Source: Planctomycetota bacterium
GTDB lineage: Bacteria; Planctomycetota; JAJSAM01; JAJVHW01
Length of the DNA: 58,909 bases
NCBI GenBank assembly: GCA_024280885.1
Contig: JAJRPF010000032.1
Span: 1 to 58,909, forward strand
Direction: 5' to 3'
Below, one piece after another: positions 1 to 8,437 of the stretch; position 1 is the first letter of the stretch; every line of letters starts with the position of its first letter. The translations under genes were made by a program, and so were the position numbers. The notes under the pieces are model-generated. The model saw only the letters and a list, made by a program, of their open reading frames with translations. It was not told where the DNA came from and did not search any database.

Positions 1-1422
1 CACGCGATGCCCAGGCATCGCCATTGCCAGAGACGAGAAGAGCGCGCGCCCCTCCTCGGGCGCGAAGTGCAGGTCGTCGATCAAGACGATCGTCATCCGG
101 TCCGCAGCCAGTGAGTGCGTCGCGCGGACAAAGCACGTCTGGAGCGAGCCGGACGTCAGGGCCTGCGCGTCCTCCGGTGCGCCTTCTCCGCGTAGGAGCG
201 CGTCGAACGCCGGGACCAGGATCTGGTTGTCGGGGAGGTACGCGGCGCTGCCGGCTTCGCCGAAATGCTCGCGGTACGCGGCCGAGAAACCACCGTCCGC
301 TGTCGCGGCGCCGCCGGGCGGATAGCTGCCGAAGAGGAAGTTGAGGTCCTCGCCGTCGGCTTGCAGACGCGCGAGGAGTTCGTCCACGAGACGGCTCTTG
401 CCGATGCCGGCCTCGCCTTCGAGCAGCACGACCTGACCGTCTCCCGCCTTCGCCGCCTCAAAGAGAGCGCGCAACTTCGCGATCTCCTTCTCGCGGCCGT
501 AGACAGCCGTTTCACGCGGGATGCGGACGCGGCGGATCGGGCGTTTCGTCGTCGCCTGAATCGCTCGTGCGCGCGCGTGCCACCAATCCGAGTCCTCGCC
601 CTCTTCGAGGACGGCGAGGAGTTCGTCAGCGGAGGCGAAGCGCTCGTCGGCCTTCTTCGCCAAGAGCGTGTGGACGACCTCTTCGAAGAACGCGCTGAGT
701 TGGGGATTGATGTCACCGAGGCGGCGCGGCTCGTCTTCGCGCACACGCTTCATCACGGCGGCGAAGTTGTCGCCGCGGTACGGGTGTTGGCCGGTGGAGA
801 GTTCGTAGAGGAGCAGACCGAGTGCGTGCAGGTCGGTGCGCCCGTCCACGTCACCGCCGTCGAATTGCTCGGGCGCTGCGTACTCCACCGATCCGACGAA
901 GGCGCCTGATTGACTGAGGCGGATTGCCTCGTCGGCCAGTCGCGCGACGCCGAGATCCATCACCTTCACGACGTGGTCTCTCGTAATGAGCACGTTCTCG
1001 GGCTTCATGTCGCGGTGCACGACGCCCGCCGCGTGGATGGCGGAGAGTCCCTTGCAGATCTCGCGCGCAACATGGCGGCAGAGTTCCTCGGGAACTTTGT
1101 CGAGTTCCACCTGCAACGCAGCCAGCGTCTGCCCCTCGACGTACTCCATCACGAGGAAGTGCGAGCCGCCGATCGCGTCGCAATCGAGCGTCCGCACGAC
1201 GTTCTCGTGCGTGATGGTCTGCCCGAGTTGCGCTTCCCGCATGAAACGTTTGAAGAAGCCCGGGGTGTCCAACAAGTGCGGATGGACGACCTTCAGCGCG
1301 ACGTGGTCCCCCGTCGTCAGTCCCGGCGCGCGATCGACGATCGTCGCGGCGTACACCTTCCCCATCCCGCCCGCGCCGAGCTCACGGTCGATCAAGAATG
1401 GTCCGAGTCGTTCCCCTTGCAT
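1..1422 (-). CDS. Ser/Thr protein kinase fused to AAA-type ATPase, C-terminus beyond window
   Basis: The frame is open from an ATG at 1422 to the window edge, giving 474 visible residues. The N-terminus is a complete Hanks-type kinase: glycine loop GAGGMGKVY (16-24), VALK lysine at 44, HRDMKPEN (136-143) with DLG in place of DFG (156-158), and an APE-like APEQ. A linker leads to an ATPase with P-loop GEAGIGKS near residue 340 and a Walker B-like stretch IVLIDDLHF near the edge. In this architecture the ATPase is usually followed by TPR repeats, and the TPR gene at the other end of the window may be of the same family. It is probably a cytosolic signalling protein; the substrate is unknown. 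The start follows a palindromic repeat (1449-1548) by 27 bases. Confidence 0.9.
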   Translation of the reverse strand, partial: MQGERLGPFLIDRELGAGGMGKVYAATIVDRAPGLTTGDHVALKVVHPHLLDTPGFFKRFMREAQLGQTITHENVVRTLDCDAIGGSHFLVMEYVEGQTLAALQVELDKVPEELCRHVAREICKGLSAIHAAGVVHRDMKPENVLITRDHVVKVMDLGVARLADEAIRLSQSGAFVGSVEYAAPEQFDGGDVDGRTDLHALGLLLYELSTGQHPYRGDNFAAVMKRVREDEPRRLGDINPQLSAFFEEVVHTLLAKKADERFASADELLAVLEEGEDSDWWHARARAIQATTKRPIRRVRIPRETAVYGREKEIAKLRALFEAAKAGDGQVVLLEGEAGIGKSRLVDELLARLQADGEDLNFLFGSYPPGGAATADGGFSAAYREHFGEAGSAAYLPDNQILVPAFDALLRGEGAPEDAQALTSGSLQTCFVRATHSLAADRMTIVLIDDLHFAPEEGRALFSSLAMAMPGHRV

Positions 1423-1448
1423 GGTCGGAAGTCTACCGACCGGGGGGA

Positions 1449-1548
1449 GATACGGAGCCAGGACAGTTTCGGCGGAGTTCGGCGCAACGCGCTTGAGCCG
1501 GCGAAGGCGAACCTCCGAACTCTGCCAAGACTGTCCTGGCTCCGTATC
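1449..1548. repeat. Dispersed palindromic element, copy 1
   Basis: Two 34-bp arms (1449-1482 and 1515-1548) are inverted repeats with 3 mismatches around a 32-bp loop. The core GAGTTCGG and outer GGAGCCAGGACAG are shared with copies near 23.8, 45.1 and 47.06 kb. The loop is also related to that of copy 3 (GCTT..GGCGA.GG..CTCCGAAC). It lies just upstream of the kinase start, so it could form a long hairpin in the leader. Confidence 0.85.
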
Positions 1549-1946
1549 GCCCGTTCTCGACACCGGGATGTCGGAGAGAGCGCCGTCTCTCAGATCGTAC
1601 CCGGGCGTCGGCGGGCTACCTGGCCCCGGGAAGAGACGTCGTTGCTCCGCCGCCGACCGGGGACGGCGGAGCGGTGTCTTGGATTCGACGGCGCCGCCCC
1701 GCGGTCCCCGTCGAGCGGCGGACCGAGGGCGTCGCAACAGCCGAGCAGTTGGGCCGCCCGTCACCGGGCACCATCCAAGTGGAGCGTCAAACTCGTTCTC
1801 GGCTCCGTATCGACGGGTACCGGACCAGCCCGCGCGGCGGAACGAAGTGCAGCCGTGCCGTGCGAAGCGGAGCGAGCACAGACAACACGTGACCTACCGC
1901 AGTTGCACGGATCGGCGCACGCAGTGCGCCCCATCCGCAACCTGCC
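1549..1946. other. Intergenic stretch without recognised gene
   Basis: About 400 bases separate the palindromic element from the terminator-like hairpin at 1947-2024. Reading frames here are short or are shadows of flanking frames. I see no gene, RNA or mobile element that I can support. Confidence 0.5.
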
Positions 1947-2024
1947 GACGCCGGGCCCGACCGGGCCAGAGACGCGGCACCGCTTCTCGCGACGAACCCC
2001 CTCGGCCCGGTCGGACCCGGCGTC
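1947..2024 (-). terminator. Long hairpin downstream of the secreted protein gene
   Basis: A 21-bp arm at 1947-1967 (GACGCCGGGCCCGACC...) pairs with 2004-2024 with one mismatch across a 36-base loop. It begins 7 bases after the stop codon of the gene at 2031-3401 in that gene's direction. There is no T-run, so it is either a non-canonical terminator or an mRNA 3'-end stabiliser. Confidence 0.55.
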
Positions 2025-2030
2025 TGTAGG

Positions 2031-3401
2031 TCACCACTCGGACAGCACCCAGGCCTTCCAGACCTTCTCCATCTCCTCGATCAACTCGTACTCGTACACC
2101 TGCGTCCACGGATCGTCATCGCGTAGCCCCCCTCGCTTCAGGGCCTTCACGAAGTCCGCGAACTTCGCCTCGTCCTGCGCGATCAACCAGGTGACGAGCC
2201 CGTACGCACCGCCCTCTTCCGCCGGGCCGTAGTCGCCGATCTGCATCTTGAGGAACATGCGCATGGAGGGGAACGAGCCGTTCTGGATGGCCTCGATGCA
2301 ACGCTCCTTGCGCTCGTCCACGTCGTCCGAGTTGCCCTTCTTCTTCTTCTTCTTGCGCCGCTTGTCCGTCGTGCCCCCTGCCGCCCGCGCGGTCTTGCCG
2401 CCGACGCAACTCGCGAGGTGCTCGCCCATGACCTCGAACTCGATCCACTGACCGAGTCCCTCCTCCATCCACGTGGGAGGCTTCTTGCCACCGCCCCAGA
2501 TCTTCCAGACAGCGAGGTGCCCCACCATGTGGACCGTCGAATACCACATGCCCTCGACACCGCGGTTCGGGAAGCGCAGTTGCGTCGGGATCGGGCGGTC
2601 GCGCCAGACGCCGCCGCCGGTCTCGAGCTTCGCGAACTTCATCCACGCCGCGCTCATGCCCCACTGCTTCGACATCTTGTCGAGCACCGGGAGGTACTTC
2701 AGGTGATCGGCCATCGTGATCGTCGGAGAAGGCTCGCCCCACAGACTCTCGCGACGAGTCAGTTCGAGAATGCGCGCGTACGCCGCGTCGAGTGACTCGG
2801 CCCGTTGGGCGAGATCGCGATCGTTCGTCCCGTCCACGAGCAGGAAGTGATCGGTGGCGTAGACCTCGACGGGCGTGCCGAGCTTCGCGCTCCACTCGTT
2901 CTTCAGCCTGTTGCGCTCGGCCTCGGCCTTGAGGCGGGGCAGATCGGCCTTCTTCACCCACGTGCCCCGGAACGAGACCTCGCCGTTCTCATCGCGTGCC
3001 TCTGCATGGTCGGCGTCGAAGCGCAGCACCTTCTTCAGTAGCTTCGCCCGCTCCTTGTCGCGCTCCTTGTTGCCGGAGGCGTGCTCGCGGAGCAACACGT
3101 AGAGTTCCCAGTGGAGCGCCGCATCCTTGGGGCTCCCGCTCACGGCCTTCGCCAGCCGCTCGTACGCATCGAAGGGTGACTCCCCCTCGGTGCGACTCTC
3201 CACCTGCGCTGCATTCAGCTTCTCGACGCCGAGTAGGGTCTTCACCCAGATGAAGCCGCCGTCCTCGCGCATGACCTTGCCGTCGATGCTGACCCCGTTC
3301 TTCAGAACGAGGACATCCGCGGGAGCTGGCGCGGCGAGCAAGCCGAACGTGACCAGGCCGATCACCAGGGCAAGTCGTCGTCGAGTACGGGTGCTTCTCA
3401 T
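2031..3401 (-). CDS. Secreted protein with degenerate gluzincin-like (HMVGH) domain
   Basis: The product has 456 residues and an N-terminal signal peptide (about 1-28, ending APAPADV). A short 'VLVLKNGVSIDGKV' SH3-like segment typical of secreted planctomycete proteins follows, then a charged helical region. The C-terminal part resembles peptidase-MA/gluzincin domains: VHMVGHLAVWKIW, then PTWMEEGLGQWIEFE. In active members the first motif is HExxH and the second carries a zinc-binding Glu. Here the catalytic Glu of HExxH is Met (HMVGH), so I infer a non-catalytic or altered-function pseudo-peptidase. A lysine run (KRRKKKKKK) lies near residue 350. Exact function is unknown. Confidence 0.8.
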   Translation of the reverse strand: MRSTRTRRRLALVIGLVTFGLLAAPAPADVLVLKNGVSIDGKVMREDGGFIWVKTLLGVEKLNAAQVESRTEGESPFDAYERLAKAVSGSPKDAALHWELYVLLREHASGNKERDKERAKLLKKVLRFDADHAEARDENGEVSFRGTWVKKADLPRLKAEAERNRLKNEWSAKLGTPVEVYATDHFLLVDGTNDRDLAQRAESLDAAYARILELTRRESLWGEPSPTITMADHLKYLPVLDKMSKQWGMSAAWMKFAKLETGGGVWRDRPIPTQLRFPNRGVEGMWYSTVHMVGHLAVWKIWGGGKKPPTWMEEGLGQWIEFEVMGEHLASCVGGKTARAAGGTTDKRRKKKKKKGNSDDVDERKERCIEAIQNGSFPSMRMFLKMQIGDYGPAEEGGAYGLVTWLIAQDEAKFADFVKALKRGGLRDDDPWTQVYEYELIEEMEKVWKAWVLSEW

Positions 3402-3470
3402 GCGAGGGGGTCTCCGGTAGGGGCGCGCAACCCCCTGAGCATAAACGGCGCACGCGTGCGCGAGCCCCGC

Positions 3471-3508
3471 GATTCGCCGCTCAGTCCACGGGAAGTGGAC
3501 GGCGAATC
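3471..3508 (-). terminator. Hairpin between selenoprotein and secreted-protein genes
   Basis: GATTCGCC (3471-3478) pairs perfectly with GGCGAATC (3501-3508), and GTCCAC pairs with GTGGAC inside it around a GGGAA loop, with a 5-base bulge. It is about 150 bases past the stop of the upstream minus-strand gene and 70 bases before the next start. It could terminate the first transcript or act in the leader of the second. No T-run is present. Confidence 0.45.
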
Positions 3509-3657
3509 AGCGAGGGCGCCGACACTTTCGCGCCGACGCCCCCATCTTGTTCGGGTCTTGTCGTTCTCCTGGCAGCGCCACCGAGTCTGGTGGAACGGTG
3601 CCCGCGGTCGTTGGTCCGGTCAGACTGACGGCCGGGAGACGATCAGTTGCCGGGTTC

Positions 3658-4671
3658 TCAGTTGCCGGAGTCGCTGTCGTCCGACCCGTCGTCGTCCGAG
3701 TCGCTCTCGCCCGAATCGCTGTCGCCGGTACCCGACTTCAGCCCATCGAGGATCTTCTGCTGCGCCTTGATCCAATTTGCAGCCCGAGGCTTCGACTCGA
3801 ACTTCTCACGCATCTTGCCGAACGCCTTCTCGAACAGGTCGGCATCGCCGGCCTCCTGCGCGTGCTGCATGAGCACCATGTAGAACGGCTGGAACGCCGC
3901 ATCGGACGTGGGCACGCGCCCCTCGTTCAGCATCGCGACGAACTTGACCGCCGCGGTCTTGCGGAGAGTTTCGGCCTCTTCGCGCGACTTCGGACGACCA
4001 AGAGCATCGGTGATCTCGAGGTTGGTGAGAGCCGCACCGATCTTCGCCTGCTGCTCTTCGTTCAATCCCTCGAACGCCGCGGCTGCTGTCTTCGCACTCG
4101 CGAAGTCCAGCGAGCCCATGTCGATCTGGTGCTCGAAGATGAAGAGCTGGTCGTCCAGCGTCTTTTCCGCCTTGTTGGCGATCTCCACGAAGCGATTCGC
4201 GGATGCCATCATCTTGCCGAACGCCTCGACGCTCCGGCCAGGGGCCTTCGCGATGACGTCGCCCTTGGGGCTGAGCGCCACGATGTACGGGAATCCGGTC
4301 CCACCCTTCTCAGAGAGCAGCCCGTCGTACTTGCGGCCCTCGATGCGGGTCGTGACGTGGGAGAACATCACGTTGGACTGGGAGAATGTCTTGAACTCTT
4401 CGGTGGAGAACACACTGCTCTCCAATTGAATGCAAGGGGGTCACTTTGCATACGAGCGCGTGAAGTAGGCGAAGATGGGCTTGCCCCCCTCGCCAGCGCG
4501 CTCGAGTGCGACCTCGTAGTCGTCCGTGAAGCCGTTGTCGACAAACCACGACTCGGCAACCTTGCTCAGGTACTTCTGCGTAAGTTCCGCCTGTTGGTCC
4601 TGTGCGAAACCGACCGTCGCGACACTGGCCAAGACCAGTCCGGCGAGGGCTATCCCCGTCTTTCGAATCAT
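3658..4671 (-). CDS. Predicted selenoprotein: secreted thioredoxin-like protein with UPPC motif
   Basis: Translation needs read-through of one in-frame TGA (4441-4443), giving 337 residues with Sec at 77. The ATG at 4671 is preceded by a strong AGGAGG at 6-base spacing. Residues 1-23 are a signal peptide (ending VATVGFA). A thioredoxin-like fold follows: GKPIFAYFTRSYAK, then U-P-P-C at the CxxC position, then IQLESSVFSTEEF, and the cis-Pro segment GGTGFPYIVALSPKG near residue 127. The second half is helical, ending in an acidic Ser/Asp tail (DSDSGESDSDDDG). The homology-like sequence runs uninterrupted across the TGA, and a SECIS-like hairpin lies directly downstream. A role as periplasmic thiol oxidoreductase is inferred. 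The alternative is a nonsense mutation, in which case TTG at 4425 would start only a fragment lacking the active site. Confidence 0.8.
4404..4424 (-). promoter_or_regulatory. SECIS-like stem-loop downstream of in-frame UGA
   Basis: On the mRNA strand UGGAGAGC pairs with GUUCUCCA (8 bp, one G-U) around the loop AGUGU. The stem starts 16 nt after the UGA and the loop lies about 25-29 nt after it, within the range described for bacterial SECIS elements. A loop containing GU is also characteristic. It is the expected SelB docking site if the UGA is decoded as selenocysteine. Confidence 0.65.
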
Positions 4672-4860
4672 CGATTACCTCCTGTGCCACTCCCACCGTC
4701 GGGCTGTGGCTGGTTGAACGCTATCACGCTACCGGGTGATCGCCCCGGCATCGTCCAGACGACGATCATCGCGCGCGGGTTCCACAATCGACCAGTTCAA
4801 GACGGCGCACGAGACCCGCACAGGCTCAAGAGGTCGCTTCCCGCTCTCCAAGTCTCGCCC

Positions 4861-4894
4861 TGATCGGGCGATTCGTCGGGCACGTCGCCGATCA
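4861..4894 (-). terminator. Hairpin at the 3' end of the DUF2254-like gene
   Basis: TGATCGG(G)CGA at 4861-4871 pairs with TCGCCGATCA ending at 4894, with one bulged base and a 13-base loop. It overlaps the stop codon of the gene transcribed from 6400. No T-run follows, so terminator function is inferred from position. Confidence 0.4.
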
Positions 4895-6400
4895 GCCGGC
4901 GCGCCGCGCGAGTTCGGCATCGAGCACGCTCAGAACCGAATTGCGCAGGGCGTCGGGAACGTGGTCGAGGTTCGTCTGGCGATCCGTCACCTCCCAGAAG
5001 ATGGGATCGACCGTGCGGAAGATGTCGAAGCGCGCGGCCTCAATCTGGTCGGTGGGAGCCGTGGCGAGACCAGCGACCATCTGGCTCGACTCGCGCTCGT
5101 GACCGTGGACGGAGAAGTACGCCGCGAGCGTCGCCCGAGCCTTCACGAAGCGCGCTCCGCCGCCGCTCGCCTGCTCGAGCTCCTCGAGAACGGCCAGGAT
5201 CGCCGCGGCCTCGGGGACCGCGCGCTCGTACGCCGCCTGGACCAATGCCGCGATGTCCGCCGCCGCGAGCTCGTTCACGAAGACCAGCCCCGTGTGCTTC
5301 GCCATGCCCGCGTAGTAGCTCAGGTGCTTGGCGATTTCGAGCGAGCGTTTCGGACGCACCGAGAGGAGATCGATCGCCAGCATGCGGTACTCGTAGTAGA
5401 CGTCGAACGCAGCATGGACGTCGCGCTTCGCGATCGCCGAGCGCACGAATGTATTGAAGTAGCGGATGCAGAGCCCGAGCAGGGCGTCATCGTCGGCACG
5501 ACTCGCGTGCAGCCCGACGCGCTCGTTCACGAGCGAGATCGCGCTGATGGCATCGGGCATCTTCGCGAGGGCGGAACTGAACGCCAGATAGAGCTGCGAG
5601 AGGATCTTGTGCTCGACCCACGTGCGATCGTCTCGCAGCAGCGAGATCGCCTCTGCCGAGAGCCCCGGGAAGCGGTGCGCATGCGCGTCGAACCACTCGT
5701 CCGAGAGCTGTGGCTTCACCTTGGCGTAATCGCTCAGCGTCTTCTCGAGCGCGTTGATGGCCTCGATGGCGACATCGCGATCGGCCCGCTCGACGGCGCG
5801 CAGGACCACGTTGCCGAGCTGCTTGATCCGATCGTCAACGCGTGCCCGCGACGGACTCATCGCGCCGGAGGCGGGAATACGCTCGAGCTCGTCGGTCACG
5901 CGACCGCGGACGCGCCGGATGATCGTGGACGGATTGAGGAAGTCGAGAACGTAGAGGTAGTAGGGAATGACGAGCGCGAAGCCGGTGATGCCGGACACGC
6001 CCAGGATGACGATGTGGGTCGTCGGCACCCACGCATCCACGAAGACCCACTGGCAGAAGAGGGCGTGCGCCCCGAACGTCGCGAAGTAAAGGAGCGTCGC
6101 GATGTTGATGCGGTCCTTGAAGAAGATCTCCACGAGCTTCGGCGTGTACATGTTGGCCGTGATCGGGATCGCGATCGCGACGAACGACAGGACCATCGCC
6201 AGCAGGTTGTTGAACGCGCGCGAGATGGTGGACGCGAGGCCGCGCGCAGTGGCGGCGTCGGCCCGCAGCAGATCCAGGTCGACACCGGTGGCGTGGAGCT
6301 CCCAGGCCGTCTCCACCACGAAGAGAGTCGTCAGGCCGACCGAGAGGAAGGCCAAGAGCTTGATCGCGAGCTTCTGCATGTCGCCCGAGGGAGTCCACAT
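4892..6400 (-). CDS. DUF2254-like integral membrane protein
   Basis: About 502 residues if started at the ATG of MWTPSGDMQK (6400); a TTG at 6442 and an ATG at 6379 are alternatives. The N-terminal third has four hydrophobic segments: AIKLLAFLSVGLTTLF, a segment with LLAMVLSFVAIAIPIT, LYFATFGAHALFCQW and HIVILGVSGITGFALV. The pattern 'STIS...NMYTPKLVEIFFKDR' resembles the DUF2254 signature of conserved prokaryotic membrane proteins. The remaining 300 residues are soluble and helical without a motif I recognise. The gene lies directly downstream of cysS on the same strand (about 80 bases) and may be cotranscribed. Family assignment is by eye. Confidence 0.7.
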   Translation of the reverse strand: MWTPSGDMQKLAIKLLAFLSVGLTTLFVVETAWELHATGVDLDLLRADAATARGLASTISRAFNNLLAMVLSFVAIAIPITANMYTPKLVEIFFKDRINIATLLYFATFGAHALFCQWVFVDAWVPTTHIVILGVSGITGFALVIPYYLYVLDFLNPSTIIRRVRGRVTDELERIPASGAMSPSRARVDDRIKQLGNVVLRAVERADRDVAIEAINALEKTLSDYAKVKPQLSDEWFDAHAHRFPGLSAEAISLLRDDRTWVEHKILSQLYLAFSSALAKMPDAISAISLVNERVGLHASRADDDALLGLCIRYFNTFVRSAIAKRDVHAAFDVYYEYRMLAIDLLSVRPKRSLEIAKHLSYYAGMAKHTGLVFVNELAAADIAALVQAAYERAVPEAAAILAVLEELEQASGGGARFVKARATLAAYFSVHGHERESSQMVAGLATAPTDQIEAARFDIFRTVDPIFWEVTDRQTNLDHVPDALRNSVLSVLDAELARRAG

Positions 6401-6478
6401 GCGCGCATCTGACCCTGGTTCGAGGCAGGTTGCGAGCCTCAAATCCAGTCGTCGATCAGGCGGAGGATGAAATGGGGA

Positions 6479-7912
6479 TCAGGCGCGCGACCAGCGCACA
6501 CCGTCGGCGCCGTCTTCCAGCTTGATGCCACGCGCCGCGAGCTCGTCGCGGAGCTCGTCGGCGCGCCCCCAGTCGCGGGCCACACGCGCGGCCGTGCGCG
6601 CGTCCACGAGCGCCTGGATCTCCGCGTCGTCAGCGTGGGTCTCGGGCTCCGCAGCGGCGGTTGCGAGGAGGTCGAGCCCGAGCACCGAATCGAAGCGTTC
6701 CCAGGTCGCACGCACGCGGGCGGCATCGCTGGCAGAGAACGGGCCATGCTTGTTCGCAAGCGACTTCAATTCGTGGACAGACGCCAGTGCAGCCGAGACG
6801 TTCAGATCGTCCTCGAGGGCCGCCAGAAACGCCGCATCCAGGCGGTCGCACGTCGCCGACAACGCGGCATCGCCTGCGGCAGTCGCATCCTCGACCATCC
6901 CGCGCACAGCAACATCGAGACTGGCGACCGCGCTGGTCGCAGCGTCGAGCGCCTGCCAGGTGAAGTTCATCGGCAGCCGGTAGTGGGTCTGCAAGAGGAG
7001 ATAGCGCAGCGCGCGCGCCGAGTAGCCCCGCGCCATCACATCCTCGAATGAGTACGCGGTCCCGCCGCTCTTGCTCATCTTCCGCCCATCCACCAAGAGA
7101 TGGCGGTTGTGCAGCCAGAAGCGCACGAACGTCTTGCCGGTGAAGCCCTCGCTTTGCGCGATCTCGCACTCGTGATGCGGGAAGACGTTGTCCTCGCCAC
7201 CCGTGTGGATGTCGAGCTCGTCGCCCAGGTACTTGCGCGACATGGCGGAGCACTCGATGTGCCAACCCGGGAAGCCCCGGCCCCACGGCGAGTCCCACTG
7301 CATCTGATGCTTCTCGTCGCGCTTCCACAGCGCGAAATCGGACGGGTGGCGCTTCTCGTCCAGCACACCGACGCGGGCGCCGGCGTCGAGATCTTCGAGT
7401 TTGTTCTTCGAGAGGTGCCCATACGCCGGGAACGAAGAGACGTCGTAGTACACGTTTCCCGCGTCGGTCACGTACGCGTGCTCGCTCGCGATCAGGCCCT
7501 CGACGATCTCGATCATCTCCGCGATGTGATCCGTGGCGCGCGGGTACTCGTCAGCACGCGCGAAATTGAGCCGCGCGACGGCCTCGAAGAACTCGTCGAT
7601 ATAGTGCTGCGCGATCTCCCAGGCGGTCTTGCCCTCGATCCGCGACGCAGCCTCGAGCTTGTCCTCGCCGCTCTCGATCTCGTCGAGGGTCAGATGGCCG
7701 ACGTCCGTCAGGTTCATGACCTGCCGCACGTCGTAGCCGCCGAGCTCGAGCGAGCGACGCAGGACATCCACGAACGTCCACGCACGGTAGTTGCCGATCT
7801 GCGGGCTCGAATACACGGTCGGGCCGCAGTTGTACATGCGCACCACGCCCGGCTCGCGTGGCTCGAAGTCACGCGTTGCGCCCGTCAGTGTGTCGTGAAA
7901 GCGGAAGGCCAT
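6479..7912 (-). CDS. cysS: Cysteinyl-tRNA synthetase
   Basis: The product has 477 residues, near the usual 460-500. It charges tRNA-Cys with cysteine. Visible class I motifs are MYNCGPTVY with the zinc-ligand Cys, the HIGH-equivalent [18 protein letters not shown] and [15 protein letters not shown] (further zinc ligands), and KMSKS (GRKMSKSGG). The C-terminal helical part ([19 protein letters not shown]) is the anticodon-binding region. It is the third gene after ispD and ispF; the ispF stop is 4 bases from this start. A cysS-ispF-ispD arrangement is common in bacteria. Confidence 0.97.
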   Translation of the reverse strand: MAFRFHDTLTGATRDFEPREPGVVRMYNCGPTVYSSPQIGNYRAWTFVDVLRRSLELGGYDVRQVMNLTDVGHLTLDEIESGEDKLEAASRIEGKTAWEIAQHYIDEFFEAVARLNFARADEYPRATDHIAEMIEIVEGLIASEHAYVTDAGNVYYDVSSFPAYGHLSKNKLEDLDAGARVGVLDEKRHPSDFALWKRDEKHQMQWDSPWGRGFPGWHIECSAMSRKYLGDELDIHTGGEDNVFPHHECEIAQSEGFTGKTFVRFWLHNRHLLVDGRKMSKSGGTAYSFEDVMARGYSARALRYLLLQTHYRLPMNFTWQALDAATSAVASLDVAVRGMVEDATAAGDAALSATCDRLDAAFLAALEDDLNVSAALASVHELKSLANKHGPFSASDAARVRATWERFDSVLGLDLLATAAAEPETHADDAEIQALVDARTAARVARDWGRADELRDELAARGIKLEDGADGVRWSRA

Positions 7913-7915
7913 CGG

Positions 7916-8437
7916 CTACTCGTTGTCTCTGGACTGCTGATCGTCTTGCGTGGGGATCGGAAGCAAGAGGACCACGGCGTGCGCCTCGATGGCACGTCCC
8001 TCTCCGATCGGTCCGAGGCCCTCGGCCGTCTTGGCCTTGACCCCGACCCGGTCGAGCGGAAGGCCGAGCATACCGGCGAGATTCGCTCGGATACGTTCCT
8101 TCCACGGGCCGAGCCGTGGGCGCTCTGCGACGACGACCGTATCGACACTCACGGGTCGGAACCCGCGGGCCGACGCGCGGCGCAATGCCTCGGCCAGAAA
8201 GCCCGCCGAGTCGGCGTCCTTCCACTGCGGGTCCGACGGCGAGAAGAGGTCGCCGATGTCTCCTTCGCCACACGCGCCGAGGATGGCGTCCGTGATCGCG
8301 TGGAGCAGCGCGTCGCCGTCGCTGTGCCCCACCGGGCCGGCGTCCGAGGGGATCTCGACGCCGCCGAGAACGCAGCGCCGCCCGGCCTCCATCCGATGCG
8401 AGTCCAGTCCGACTCCAATGCGCGGGGCGTCGTTCAT
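7916..8437 (-). CDS. ispF: 2-C-methyl-D-erythritol 2,4-cyclodiphosphate synthase
   Basis: The product has 173 residues and is the MEP-pathway enzyme converting CDP-ME 2-phosphate to the cyclic diphosphate for isoprenoid synthesis. Family motifs: GVGLDSHRM (metal-binding Asp and His), GHSDGDALLHAI (metal His), DIGDLFSPSDPQWKDADS and VGVKAKTAEGLGPIG. Its start overlaps the ispD stop as ATGA (8434-8437), so the two are probably translationally coupled. The C-terminal tail after LLLPIP is short and polar. Confidence 0.96.
   Translation of the reverse strand: MNDAPRIGVGLDSHRMEAGRRCVLGGVEIPSDAGPVGHSDGDALLHAITDAILGACGEGDIGDLFSPSDPQWKDADSAGFLAEALRRASARGFRPVSVDTVVVAERPRLGPWKERIRANLAGMLGLPLDRVGVKAKTAEGLGPIGEGRAIEAHAVVLLLPIPTQDDQQSRDNE

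Noticed and set aside
910..2232. 440-codon plus-strand frame
   Set aside because: Lies opposite the kinase gene and runs through a palindrome and intergenic DNA; no motif or start logic.
4441..4443. TGA as a genuine stop splitting two genes
   Set aside because: The frame and fold continue with PPC at the exact CxxC position and a SECIS-like hairpin follows; a simple stop would leave two useless halves.
3547..4863. 438-codon plus-strand frame
   Set aside because: Antisense shadow of the selenoprotein gene; composition is Leu/Arg/Ala-rich without motifs.
4736..6412. 558-codon plus-strand frame
   Set aside because: Antisense to the DUF2254-like membrane gene, with mirrored codon pattern and no recognisable domain.
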